From Ga0077527 sp049433545 (GTDB lineage Bacteria; Pseudomonadota; Gammaproteobacteria; Burkholderiales; SG8-41): a stretch of 12,488 bases of DNA. Position 1 is the first letter of the stretch. Each line of letters starts with the position of its first letter. Location: contig JBMTEY010000076.1 in assembly GCA_049433545.1 (NCBI GenBank), positions 1 through 12,488 of the forward strand. The letters run 5' to 3'. The notes beneath the pieces are model-generated. The model saw only the letters and a program-made list of their open reading frames with translations. It searched no databases and was not told the DNA's origin. Below are positions 1-7,580 of the stretch, one piece after another. The position numbers and the translations under genes are program-made.

Positions 1-3000
1 TCGTTGATGTTGACCTGCCAGGCCGCGCCCAGCTTCACTTCGCAGCGCGCGCCGTTGCTCGAGTATTCGACGGCGACCGGGCACGAACCCTGGCGATGCG
101 GCGCCAGCAGCTCCTTCAGCTTGCTGCCCGAGGACTGGCCGTTGCACACCAGGCGGATGCCGCGCGCATAGCGGTTGCGCGCCTCGTTGAGGTCGAGGAT
201 GTTCATCGCCTCCAGCCGCAGACCGTTGTCGCCGCCGTTGCCGTTCTCCACTTCGGATTCGGCGCTGCGGTAACGCTGGCGGCCGCGCACCTCGATCACC
301 AGCAGTTCGTCCTCGCGCAGCTTGTGGCGGAAACGGTCGAAGGCCTCGCGGAACACCACCACCTCGTGTTTGCCGGTATCGTCGGCGAGCAGCACGATGC
401 CCATGCGGCCGCTGGCGGTGTTCTGCACGCGCACCGACAGCACCACGCCGGCGATGCTCACCGTGCGGCCGCCGATGTCGCTGGCCGTTTGCAGTTCGCC
501 GAGTTTTTTCCCGACCATGCGCCGCACTTCGTCGCGATAGACGTTGAACAGGTGGTCGCTGCGGTAGTAGCCCAACGCCAGCTTCTCGTTCTGCAGCAGT
601 TCCTTCTTGCTCCAGCGCGGCACGTTGGCGGGCGCCACCACCCGCGGCGCATCGACCGCGTCACCGAACAGGCTGGTCTGCGACGCGGCGCGGCTCGCCT
701 GCTCCGCGCTCTCCAGCGCAAGTCCGACGCAGGCCATCAGCTCGGCGCGGTTGTCGTTGACGCTGTCGAAGGCGCCGGCGCGAACCAGAGATTCAACGAC
801 CCTGCGGTTGACCAGTCGCTTGTCGACGCGGTGGCAAAAATCGAACAGGTCCCTGTACGGCCCGCCTGCTTCACGCACCTCGACGATGTGGTTGATCGCA
901 CCCTCGCCGGTGCCCTTGATGCCGCCCAGTCCGTAGCGGATGCGCCTTTCATCGACCGGTTCGAAGCGGTAGCCACCGCTGTTGACGTCGGGCGCCAGCA
1001 CTTCCAGCCTGTTGTCGCGCGCATCGTCGACCAGCTGCTGCACCTTGTCGGTGTCGTTCATCACCGCCGACATGTTGGCCGCCATGAATGGCGCCGGATG
1101 GTGCGCCTTCATGTACGCGGTCTGGTACGCCACCAATGCGTAGGCTGCCGCGTGCGACTTGTTGAAACCGTAACCTGCGAACTTTTCCATCAGGTCGAAC
1201 AGTTCGTCGGCCTTGCGCTGGTCAAGGCCGTTTTTCGCAGCACCCTCGCGGAACAGGCCGCGGTGCTCGGCCATTTCCTCCGGCTTCTTCTTGCCCATCG
1301 CGCGGCGCAGCAGGTCGGCGCCGCCCAGGCTGTAGCCGCCGATGATCTGCGCCATCTGCATCACCTGCTCCTGGTAGACCATGATAGCGTAGGTCTCAGC
1401 GAGAATGGATTCCACCCGCGGATCGGGATAGGTGAAACGTTTGCCGTGTTTGCGCGCGCAGAATTCCGGAATCAGCTCCATCGGACCGGGACGATACAGT
1501 GCCACCAGCGCGATGATGTCGCCGAAGCGGTCGGGCTTGGCGCTTTTCAGCATGTCGCGCATGCCGCGCGATTCAAACTGGAACACCGCCGAGGTATTGG
1601 CTTTCGCGAAAATCTCGTAAGCCGCCCTGTCGTCCAGCGGCAGTTTTTCCAGATTCAGGTCCGAGGCGGGATTGAGCTTTTTGATGTACTTGAGCGTCCA
1701 GTCAAGTATGGTCAGCGTGGTCAGGCCGAGGAAGTCGAACTTGACCAGGCCGATCGCCTCGACATCGTCCTTGTCGAACTGGCTCACCGCGGCGTCGGAA
1801 GCGTCGGCCACGTAGAGCGGGCAGAAATCGGTGAGTTTTCCCGGCGCGATCAGTACGCCGCCGGCATGCATGCCGACGTTGCGCGTGAGGCCTTCCAGCG
1901 TTCCGGCCAGCTCCAGCAGCTCGGCGACCTCCTCCTCCTTTTTCTCGCGCTCGGCGAGCTGCGGCTCCATCCTGCGCGCCTCTTCCAGCGTGATGTGTTT
2001 GCCGGGCTGAAACGGGATCAGCTTCGCCAGCTGGTCGCAGAAGTTGTAGCCGAGGTCGAGCACGCGGCCGACGTCGCGCACCACCGCCTTGGCCGCCATG
2101 GTGCCGAAAGTGGCGATCTGCGACACGCTGTCGGCGCCGTAACGCGACTTCACGTAATCGATCACCCGGTCGCGGCCGTCCTGGCAGAAGTCGATGTCGA
2201 AGTCGGGCATCGACACCCGCTCCGGATTGAGGAAACGCTCGAACAGCAGGTTGTAACGCAGCGGATCGAGGTCGGTGATGCCCAGGCTGTAGGCCACCAG
2301 CGAACCCGCGCCCGAGCCGCGGCCCGGACCGACCGGCACTCCATTCTGCTTCGCCCAGTTGATGAAATCGGCGACGATCAGGAAATAGCCCGGGAAACCC
2401 ATTTGCAAAATGGTCTTGATCTCGAACTCGAGGCGTTCGCGGTATGCCGACTCCTGCTGCGCGCGTTCCGCCGCATCCGGATACAGATCGGCGAGGCGCG
2501 CGGTCAGCCCTGCGCCGGCGCAGGTGCGCAAGTGCTGCTCAAGGCTGACGCCCTCGGGTGTCGGGAAATGCGGCAGCCGGCTCTTGCCCAGTGTCAGCCC
2601 CAGCGTGCAGCGCCTGGCGATCTCGACGGAATTCTCCAGCGCCTCCGGCAAGTCGGCGAACAGTTCGGCCATCTCGCGCTGGGTCCTGAAATACTGCTCT
2701 GCGACGAAGCGCTTGGGCCGGCGCTGGTCGGACAGGATGTAACCTTCGGAGACGCACACGCGCGCCTCGTGGGCGCGGAAATCCTCCCGCTTGAGGAACT
2801 GCACCGGGTGGGTCGCCACCACGGGCAGCCCCAGCCGGCCGGCCAGTCGCACCGCGCGGGTGACGTGGGTTTCCACCGGCACCGTCGCCGCGCCGCCGCT
2901 CATCGCCTGCGGCCCCAGCCGCTGCAGTTCGAGGTAATAACGTCCGGGGAACAGCCGCGCCCATTCTTCCGCCAGCCGGCATGCGGCATCCTGATGATCC

Positions 3001-3434
3001 GCCGCCAGCGCCTGGCCGACATCGCCATGGTGGGCGCCGGACAGGGCGATCAGGCCGTCAGTCCCGGTCTCGCCGAACCAGGATTTGAGCACCTCGGCGC
3101 GCCCGCGATACTGGTTGCCGCGGTAGCCCCGCGTCAGCAGGTCACACAGCCGCAGGTAGCCGTCGTTGTTCTGCGCCAGCAGCAGCACCCGGTACGGATT
3201 GTCACGGTCGGTCTCGTTGGTCAGCCAGAGGTCGCAGCCGATCAGCGGCTTGATGCCCGCCGCACGCGCCGCGGTGTAGAACTTGACCATGCCGAAGACG
3301 TTGCCGAGGTCGGTCAGCGCCAGCGCCGGCATGGCGTCCGCCTTGGCGGCGGCCACGGCTTCCTCGATGCGCACGATGCCATCGACGATTGAATATTCGC
3401 TGTGCAATCGCAGATGAATGAACGCCGGCGTCAT
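1..3434 (-). CDS. dnaE: DNA polymerase III alpha subunit (C-terminus cut by window edge)
   Basis: Catalytic subunit of the replicative DNA polymerase; it copies DNA in the holoenzyme with the beta clamp, epsilon and tau. 1144 codons are open with no stop, so roughly the last 15-25 residues lie outside (the E. coli protein has 1160). Visible parts in order: the N-terminal PHP domain, with HLRLHSEYS at residues 7-15 (an Arg replaces one metal His, as in E. coli, suggesting a dead PHP site and reliance on DnaQ for proofreading); PGRGSGAGS near 367; catalytic aspartates D411 and D413 in PDFDIDF and D567 in KFDFLGL; helix-hairpin-helix region near 865-890; clamp-binding motif QTSLF at 919-923; OB fold near 985-1048; start of the tau-binding domain. 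The frame is intact across these landmarks. ATG at 3434 is chosen because the following residues align with the E. coli N-terminus; no clear Shine-Dalgarno precedes it. Divergent from the EamA gene. Confidence 0.97.
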   Translation of the reverse strand, partial: MTPAFIHLRLHSEYSIVDGIVRIEEAVAAAKADAMPALALTDLGNVFGMVKFYTAARAAGIKPLIGCDLWLTNETDRDNPYRVLLLAQNNDGYLRLCDLLTRGYRGNQYRGRAEVLKSWFGETGTDGLIALSGAHHGDVGQALAADHQDAACRLAEEWARLFPGRYYLELQRLGPQAMSGGAATVPVETHVTRAVRLAGRLGLPVVATHPVQFLKREDFRAHEARVCVSEGYILSDQRRPKRFVAEQYFRTQREMAELFADLPEALENSVEIARRCTLGLTLGKSRLPHFPTPEGVSLEQHLRTCAGAGLTARLADLYPDAAERAQQESAYRERLEFEIKTILQMGFPGYFLIVADFINWAKQNGVPVGPGRGSGAGSLVAYSLGITDLDPLRYNLLFERFLNPERVSMPDFDIDFCQDGRDRVIDYVKSRYGADSVSQIATFGTMAAKAVVRDVGRVLDLGYNFCDQLAKLIPFQPGKHITLEEARRMEPQLAEREKKEEEVAELLELAGTLEGLTRNVGMHAGGVLIAPGKLTDFCPLYVADASDAAVSQFDKDDVEAIGLVKFDFLGLTTLTILDWTLKYIKKLNPASDLNLEKLPLDDRAAYEIFAKANTSAVFQFESRGMRDMLKSAKPDRFGDIIALVALYRPGPMELIPEFCARKHGKRFTYPDPRVESILAETYAIMVYQEQVMQMAQIIGGYSLGGADLLRRAMGKKKPEEMAEHRGLFREGAAKNGLDQRKADELFDLMEKFAGYGFNKSHAAAYALVAYQTAYMKAHHPAPFMAANMSAVMNDTDKVQQLVDDARDNRLEVLAPDVNSGGYRFEPVDERRIRYGLGGIKGTGEGAINHIVEVREAGGPYRDLFDFCHRVDKRLVNRRVVESLVRAGAFDSVNDNRAELMACVGLALESAEQASRAASQTSLFGDAVDAPRVVAPANVPRWSKKELLQNEKLALGYYRSDHLFNVYRDEVRRMVGKKLGELQTASDIGGRTVSIAGVVLSVRVQNTASGRMGIVLLADDTGKHEVVVFREAFDRFRHKLREDELLVIEVRGRQRYRSAESEVENGNGGDNGLRLEAMNILDLNEARNRYARGIRLVCNGQSSGSKLKELLAPHRQGSCPVAVEYSSNGARCEVKLGAAWQVNIN

Positions 3435-3471
3435 GCCGGTATTTTAGTGCAATGACCCGGCTTTCCTGATG

Positions 3472-3491
3472 CCGTAATGCGCGCTTTACGG
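3472..3491. promoter_or_regulatory. 20-bp near-perfect dyad in the dnaE/EamA divergent spacer
   Basis: CCGTAATGCGCGCTTTACGG is an inverted repeat with 6-bp outer arms and a GCGCGC palindromic core; only the T/T pair at 3478 and 3485 breaks the symmetry. It lies 37 bp upstream of the dnaE start, in a 191-bp spacer between divergent genes, where an operator would be expected. It could equally be an RNA hairpin in the dnaE leader. I see no convincing -35/-10 pair on either strand of this spacer; CATAAT at 3582-3587 is the best -10-like hexamer facing the EamA gene. Confidence 0.35.
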
Positions 3492-3625
3492 ATAATCCAG
3501 AAAAATCCATGACATAGAACCGCGGACTGCGTACGATCTATGCAACGCGCAGCTGATGCCGGGAAAACCGCGGAAATGCCCCATAATGCCGCGGCCGTTC
3601 CGCAAATGACGCCCTCCCCACATCC

Positions 3626-4531
3626 ATGTCACACGCATCCCTGCCCCGCGCGGGCGTTCTCGCCCTGATCGCCCTCTGCGCCGTGTGGGGTTACACCTGG
3701 GTCATGCTCAAGGAAGGCCTGCGTTTCGCCGATCCCTGGGATTACGCCGTGCTGCGCACCGTGCCCGGGGCGCTGCTGCTGTTCGCCATCGCGGCCTGGC
3801 GCGGCGAATCGCTCAGGCTGCAGTCGCCGCGCCACGTGCTCATGCTCGGCCTGTGGCAGACCACCGCGTTCAACGCGCTGGTTTCGCTGGCGCTGGTCTC
3901 CGGCGGCGCAGGCAAAACCGCGGTACTGGTGTACACCATGCCGTTCTGGACCCTGCTCATCGCCTGGCCGGTGCTGGGCGAACGCATCCGCGGCCTGCAA
4001 TGGCTGGCGGTCACGCTGTCAGTGGCGGGACTGCTGCTGATCATCGAGCCCTGGTCGCTGGGCGGCACCTGGGTCGCCAACATGCTGGCCGTGCTCACCG
4101 GCGTCAGCTGGGCGGTGGCCGCGGTGCTGACCCGGCGCTGGCGCCACCACCTTGCCGTCGGCACCATCGCGCTGACCGCGTGGCAGATGCTGCTCGGCAG
4201 CCTGGTGCTGGTGGTGCTGGCGCCGCTGCTGTCGACGCGCGCCGTGGAATGGACGCCCTATTTCTGTTTCGTGCTCGCCTACGGCATCCTCTTCGGCACG
4301 GTGCTCGGCTGGGCACTGTGGTTCTACGTGCTGAAGCTGCTGCCGGCGGGCATCGCTGGGCTGTCAGTGATGGCCATCCCCGCGATCGGCGTGTTGTCCT
4401 CGCGCCTGCAGCTGGGCGAGCAGCCGGGGCCGGTAGAATCCGCGGGCATGCTGCTGATCGTGGCCAGCCTCGCGGTGCTGTCATGGACCGCGTTGCGCAA
4501 CCGCAGTGCGGCAGCGGCAACTCCGAGATGA
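3626..4531 (+). CDS. EamA/DMT superfamily inner-membrane transporter
   Basis: 301-residue integral membrane protein of the drug/metabolite transporter superfamily, whose members usually export amino acids, metabolites or toxic compounds. The sequence shows two homologous halves of about five hydrophobic helices each: the first about residues 8-142, ending in the typical GLLLIIEPW, and the second about 148-290. Typical EamA features are the N-terminal LCAVWGYTWVMLKEGL (residues 17-32), MPFWTLLIAWPVLGER (105-120, end of the fourth helix followed by the conserved GER) and a second copy near 250-265 (IPAIGVLSSRLQLGE). Length is normal for the family. The substrate cannot be told from sequence. 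ATG 3626 is the first start in frame; upstream sequence has no strong Shine-Dalgarno. Its stop overlaps the start of the hydrolase gene (ATGA, 4 bp), so the two are probably translated in a coupled way. Confidence 0.9.
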   Translation: MSHASLPRAGVLALIALCAVWGYTWVMLKEGLRFADPWDYAVLRTVPGALLLFAIAAWRGESLRLQSPRHVLMLGLWQTTAFNALVSLALVSGGAGKTAVLVYTMPFWTLLIAWPVLGERIRGLQWLAVTLSVAGLLLIIEPWSLGGTWVANMLAVLTGVSWAVAAVLTRRWRHHLAVGTIALTAWQMLLGSLVLVVLAPLLSTRAVEWTPYFCFVLAYGILFGTVLGWALWFYVLKLLPAGIAGLSVMAIPAIGVLSSRLQLGEQPGPVESAGMLLIVASLAVLSWTALRNRSAAAATPR

Positions 4532-5391
4532 AACCCGGCCAATCGACATTCCATGACTTCAACGGCCTGCGCCAACACGTGCGCAGCTGGGGCGATGCGG
4601 ATGCGCCGCCGCTGTTCCTGCTGCACGGCTGGATGGATGTCTCCGCGTCATTTCAGTTCGTCGTCGACGAACTGAAGCGTGACTGGCACGTCATCGCGCC
4701 GGACTGGCGCGGCTTCGGACTGAGCGCATGGTCAGCGGGTGGATACTGGTTCCCCGACTATTACGCCGACCTCGATGCGCTGCTCGCGCGTTATGCCCCG
4801 GACCGGCCGGCGCAACTGGTTGGCCACAGCATGGGCGGCGTCATCGCCTGCACCTATGCCGGCTTGCGCCCCGAACGCGTCGCAAAAGTAGTCTCTCTTG
4901 AAGGTTTCGGGCTGGCGCGCACCACGCCCGCCGATGCGCCGGCGCGCTATCGGCGCTGGCTGGCCGAACTGGACGAACAACCGCGTTTCCGCACCTACGG
5001 CTCATACGACGCGCTGGCAGCGCGGCTTCAGCGCGACAATCCGCGGCTGTCTGCCGAAAAAGCGCAATTCATCGCCCGCGCCTGGGCGCACGAGACCGCG
5101 CCGGACCAGGTGGAAATGCTCAGCGATCCGCGCCACAAACGCGCCAACCCGGTGCTGTTCCGGATCGAGGAACTGATCGCCTGCTGGCGCGAAGTCACGG
5201 CGCCGACACTGTGGGTATTCGCGCGCGAATCGGAAGGCACCGGATACCTGAAGGACACCGCGGAGCAGCTGGCGGAACGCAAGAACGCCTTTCGCGACTA
5301 CAGTGAAGCTTGGATCGAGGGGGCCGGGCACATGATGCACCACGACCGGCCACGGGACGTGGCGGCGCTGATCGAGGAATTTCTGGATTGA
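4528..5391 (+). CDS. alpha/beta hydrolase
   Basis: 287-residue cytosolic alpha/beta-hydrolase fold enzyme; no signal peptide. Visible motifs: oxyanion-hole LLHGW (31-35), the loop PDWRGFGLS (58-66), nucleophile elbow VGHSMGG with S101, and the C-terminal catalytic His in GAGHMMHHDRP (H268). The third triad residue is not obvious: the strand TLWVFARESEG, where an Asp normally follows, offers Glu234 or Glu236 instead. The open frame runs back to 3685, but that part lies out of frame inside the EamA gene; homology to the family starts at ATG 4528, which overlaps the upstream stop. Specificity (esterase, lactonase, dehalogenase or C-C hydrolase) cannot be assigned; a role in processing a compound moved by the coupled transporter is possible but only inferred from position. 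Confidence 0.9.
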   Translation: MKPGQSTFHDFNGLRQHVRSWGDADAPPLFLLHGWMDVSASFQFVVDELKRDWHVIAPDWRGFGLSAWSAGGYWFPDYYADLDALLARYAPDRPAQLVGHSMGGVIACTYAGLRPERVAKVVSLEGFGLARTTPADAPARYRRWLAELDEQPRFRTYGSYDALAARLQRDNPRLSAEKAQFIARAWAHETAPDQVEMLSDPRHKRANPVLFRIEELIACWREVTAPTLWVFARESEGTGYLKDTAEQLAERKNAFRDYSEAWIEGAGHMMHHDRPRDVAALIEEFLD

Positions 5392-5412
5392 TCCCGGAAC
5401 AGACCGGGAAGT

Positions 5413-5434
5413 CCGGCGCGCGGGCGCGCGCCGG
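5413..5434. terminator. GC-rich hairpin between converging genes
   Basis: Perfect 9-bp stem CCGGCGCGC (5413-5421) with GCGCGCCGG (5426-5434) and loop GGGC. It sits 21 bp after the hydrolase stop and 11 bp after the stop of the minus-strand small gene, the place for a shared terminator. There is no T-tract on either side, so it is not a canonical intrinsic terminator; it may act with Rho or protect 3' ends. Confidence 0.5.
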
Positions 5435-5445
5435 GCAGGCAGGGT

Positions 5446-5604
5446 TCAGTCGAGGAAAATGTTCGGGTAGGCGAAACCGAGCGACAGGAAAAACAGGCAG
5501 GCCTTGCCGACAAACATGACCTTCTGACCGAGCCCCATGTCCTTGAACCGGGTTCCGGTCGCCGCCGCCGCACTCCCCTGCGCAGCTTTTGATTCCTTGT
5601 TCAT
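5446..5604 (-). CDS. small single-pass membrane protein of unknown function
   Basis: 52 residues. The N-terminal half is hydrophilic and Ala/Lys-rich (MNKESKAAQGSAAAATGTRF); then comes MGLGQK and one hydrophobic segment of about 20 residues (about 28-47), ending in the aromatic tail GFAYPNIFLD at the very C-terminus. This layout predicts a single transmembrane helix with the C-terminus at the membrane face. ATG 5604 is chosen over the ATG at 5688 because a strong AAGGAG lies 9 nt upstream and the longer reading adds an Arg-rich, non-conserved-looking stretch. I recall similar unnamed proteins in beta- and gammaproteobacteria but cannot name a family or function. It stands alone, converging on the hydrolase gene and divergent from the racemase gene. 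Confidence 0.75.
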   Translation of the reverse strand: MNKESKAAQGSAAAATGTRFKDMGLGQKVMFVGKACLFFLSLGFAYPNIFLD

Positions 5605-5613
5605 TGCGATGCA

Positions 5614-5619
5614 CTCCTT
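5614..5619 (-). promoter_or_regulatory. ribosome binding site of the 52-residue protein
   Basis: AAGGAG on the minus strand, 9 nt before ATG 5604. It is one of the strongest Shine-Dalgarno sequences in the window and decides the start of this small gene. Confidence 0.75.
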
Positions 5620-5657
5620 AGGGTTGAGGGTTGGATTACGTCCGCGGCGAAACGCCA

Positions 5658-5677
5658 ACTCCGGACTGCGCCGGAGT
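5658..5677 (-). repeat. 7-bp-stem inverted repeat upstream of the small gene
   Basis: ACTCCGG (5658-5664) and CCGGAGT (5671-5677) with a 6-nt loop, 53 bp upstream of the small gene's start, in the divergent spacer before the racemase gene. It could be a leader hairpin or a binding site; no clear promoter is visible on either strand in this spacer, so its role is open. Confidence 0.3.
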
Positions 5678-5786
5678 CGCGGGAGCAAGCCGTCCCGCCT
5701 GCGAACCCCCGCAGCATACGCGAAATCACCTTACGGGAAGCTTGCATGGCAGAATCGCCGGCAAACACACCGGAAAACACCCCGCA

Positions 5787-6515
5787 ATGAACGATGAATC
5801 TCGATCCCCACTGCTGGGCGTACTCGGCGGCATGGGCCCGCTGGCCGCAGCAGACTTCCTCGCCAAGCTGGTGGCCGAAACCCCGGCCGACCGCGACCAG
5901 GACCACATTCCCTACGTGGCATGGGGCGTGCCGCAGATCCCGGAACGCCCGGCGGCGATCCTGCGCAACGGTCCTTCGCCGCTGCCGGAGATGCTGCGCG
6001 GCGTCGTCGCGCTGAAACAGGCCGGCGCCACCGCCGTCGCCATCGCCTGCAACACCGCCCACTACTGGTACGACGACCTGGTGCGCGAGGGCGGCCTGCC
6101 GATCCTGCACATCGCCGATGCGGTCTGCGACATGCTGGCCGCGCGCGGCATAAACCGCGGCAGCATCGGCCTGCTCGGCACCGACGGCACCGTCGCCGCC
6201 GGGTTTTTCCAGCAGCGGTTTGCCGCACGCGGCCTCGACTGCATCACCAGCACCCGTGACGAACAGGACCGGCTGGTGCTGCCCGCCATTGCCGCCGTCA
6301 AGGCCAACGACCTGCGCCGCGCCAATACGCTGGCCGCAGCGGGCGTGGGCGAACTGCTTGATCGCGGTGCGCAGGCCGTGGTGCTGGCGTGTACCGAAAC
6401 GCCGGTGGCCATCGATTTCGACCCGGGCGCCGTAGGCGAACGCTGCATAGACGCCACGCGCGCGCTGGCGCGGGCCTGCGTGGCCTGGCACCGTGCGGCG
6501 GCCTCCGGCACCTGA
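5787..6515 (+). CDS. aspartate/glutamate racemase family protein
   Basis: 242-residue cofactor-independent racemase of the Asp/Glu racemase superfamily (RacX/YgeA-like), which interconverts L- and D-amino acids by a two-cysteine mechanism in the cytosol. The sequence shows the N-terminal GVLGGMGPLAAADF (11-24), first catalytic cysteine C88 in ACNTAHYW, second C202 in ACTETP, and GSIGLLGTDGT (126-136) at the start of the second half. Both cysteines are present, so activity is expected; Asp, Glu or a broader amino acid as substrate cannot be decided. Length is normal. The frame is open back to 5631, but ATG 5787 fits the family N-terminus; its Shine-Dalgarno is weak (GGAAAA about 9 nt upstream). 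It lies 123 bp upstream of gltI on the same strand, which suggests but does not prove a link with acidic amino acid uptake. Confidence 0.88.
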   Translation: MNDESRSPLLGVLGGMGPLAAADFLAKLVAETPADRDQDHIPYVAWGVPQIPERPAAILRNGPSPLPEMLRGVVALKQAGATAVAIACNTAHYWYDDLVREGGLPILHIADAVCDMLAARGINRGSIGLLGTDGTVAAGFFQQRFAARGLDCITSTRDEQDRLVLPAIAAVKANDLRRANTLAAAGVGELLDRGAQAVVLACTETPVAIDFDPGAVGERCIDATRALARACVAWHRAAASGT

Positions 6516-6545
6516 GGTCGCGCCCGCGCGTCGCGCAAACTGGAC

Positions 6546-6559
6546 AAGCCGCGCGGCTT
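6546..6559. repeat. 14-bp perfect palindrome after the racemase gene
   Basis: AAGCCGCGCGGCTT is fully self-complementary. It begins 31 bp after the racemase stop and about 80 bp before gltI. No T-run follows, so it is a poor intrinsic terminator; it may be an mRNA 3' hairpin or an operator for the glt promoter. Confidence 0.35.
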
Positions 6560-6589
6560 CGCTTAGATTGATCAGCGCAACGCCACATT

Positions 6590-6621
6590 GCCGTCGCCCT
6601 GACGGCGGCCCGGAATATACT
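6590..6621 (+). promoter_or_regulatory. putative gltI promoter region with inverted repeat
   Basis: TATACT at 6616-6621 matches five of six bases of the sigma70 -10 box and lies 18 bp before the gltI start. No good -35 hexamer is found at 16-18 bp. Where it would sit there is an inverted repeat, GCCGTC (6590-6595) and GACGGC (6601-6606) with a 5-nt spacer, which may be an activator or repressor site; a poor -35 fits activator dependence. The transcript would begin near 6628, almost at the Shine-Dalgarno, which is a weakness of this assignment. Confidence 0.35.
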
Positions 6622-6626
6622 GCTAC

Positions 6627-6631
6627 AGGAG
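6627..6631 (+). promoter_or_regulatory. ribosome binding site of gltI
   Basis: AGGAG, 7 nt before ATG 6639. This spacing favours ATG 6639 over the in-frame TTG at 6633, which would leave only one base after the site. Confidence 0.8.
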
Positions 6632-6638
6632 ATTGACC

Positions 6639-7559
6639 ATGCATCGCATCCCGCATCTGTTCGCCGCCATTGCCGCGGCGGCCCTGATCACCGCGCCGGT
6701 CCATGCCGCGGAAATGACAGGCACACTGAAAAAAATCAAGGACACCGGGGTCATCAAGGTCGGCCACCGTGACGCCTCGGTGCCGTTTTCCTACCTCGAC
6801 GACAAGCAGAAGCCGATCGGCTACGGCGTCGACATCTGCATGAAGATAGTCGACAAGGTCAAGGCCGAGCTGAAAATGCCCAAGCTGAAGGTGGAATTCG
6901 TCCCAGTCACCTCGCAGACGCGGATTCCGATCCTGATGGGTGGCAACATCGACATCGAATGCGGCTCGACGACGAACTCGGTGGAACGCCAGAAACAGGT
7001 GGATTTCGCGCCGACCTACTTCGTCACCGGCACCAAGATCATTGTCAAGAAAAGCTCCGGCATCAAGGGATATGACGACCTTAAGGGCAAGACCGTCGTC
7101 TTCACCCAGGGCACCACCAACGAGCGCGCGATGAAGGCCTACAACGACCAGAAGAAGCTGGGCATCAAGTTCCTGCCTTCGAAGGACCACGCCGAATCGT
7201 TCCTCGCGGTGCAGACCGACCGCGCCGCCGCGTTCCCGATGGACGACATCCTGCTCTACGGTCTGAAGGCCGGCGCCAAGAATCCCGACGACTTTGTCGT
7301 GGTCGGCGAATTCCTCTCCGACGATCCGTACGCGATCATGATGCGCAGGGACGACCCGGCATTCAAGAAAGTCGTTACCGACGTAGTGACCGGCATCTAC
7401 AAGAGCGGCGAGATCAACAAGATCTACCAGAAGTGGTTCCAGTCGAAGATCCCGCCCAAGGGCATCAACCTGAACTTCCCGATGTCCGACGGCCTCAAGG
7501 CCGCGATCAAGAACCCGAACAATACGGGTGTCGGCCCCTGCGGCAAGATGAAGTGCTGA
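6639..7559 (+). CDS. gltI: glutamate/aspartate ABC transporter, periplasmic binding protein
   Basis: 306-residue solute-binding protein (SBP_bac_3 family) that captures L-glutamate/L-aspartate in the periplasm and delivers it to GltJK. A signal peptide is clear: basic start, hydrophobic core (about 8-19) and likely cleavage after VHA at 23 or the next Ala. Segments matching E. coli GltI along the whole length: GHRDASVPFSY (42-52), TSQTRIP (91-97), ECGSTTNSVERQKQ (107-120), QGTTNE (157-162), KDHAESF (182-188), PMDD (200-203) and KWFQSKIPPKGINLNF (265-280); several belong to the known ligand pocket. Odd point: the C-terminus ends GPCGKMKC, with C301 and C306 able to form a disulfide, a tail absent from E. 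coli GltI as I recall it. First gene of the gltIJKL operon, separated from gltJ by a strong terminator. Confidence 0.95.
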   Translation: MHRIPHLFAAIAAAALITAPVHAAEMTGTLKKIKDTGVIKVGHRDASVPFSYLDDKQKPIGYGVDICMKIVDKVKAELKMPKLKVEFVPVTSQTRIPILMGGNIDIECGSTTNSVERQKQVDFAPTYFVTGTKIIVKKSSGIKGYDDLKGKTVVFTQGTTNERAMKAYNDQKKLGIKFLPSKDHAESFLAVQTDRAAAFPMDDILLYGLKAGAKNPDDFVVVGEFLSDDPYAIMMRRDDPAFKKVVTDVVTGIYKSGEINKIYQKWFQSKIPPKGINLNFPMSDGLKAAIKNPNNTGVGPCGKMKC

Positions 7560-7580
7560 ACATCGCGAATCGCAGCTGAA

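Noticed and set aside
96..3392. Plus-strand open frame of 1098 codons
   Set aside because: It is codon-aligned antisense to dnaE. Its stops would need TTA, CTA or TCA codons in dnaE, which this GC-rich gene avoids; the frame closes at 3390-3392 exactly on a TCA serine codon of dnaE. The product is His/Val/Ala-rich with no known domain.
3685..4527. Long upstream extension of the alpha/beta hydrolase frame (a possible 568-residue fusion)
   Set aside because: The extension lies out of frame inside the EamA gene and is Arg/Ala/His-rich with no domain. The hydrolase begins naturally at ATG 4528.
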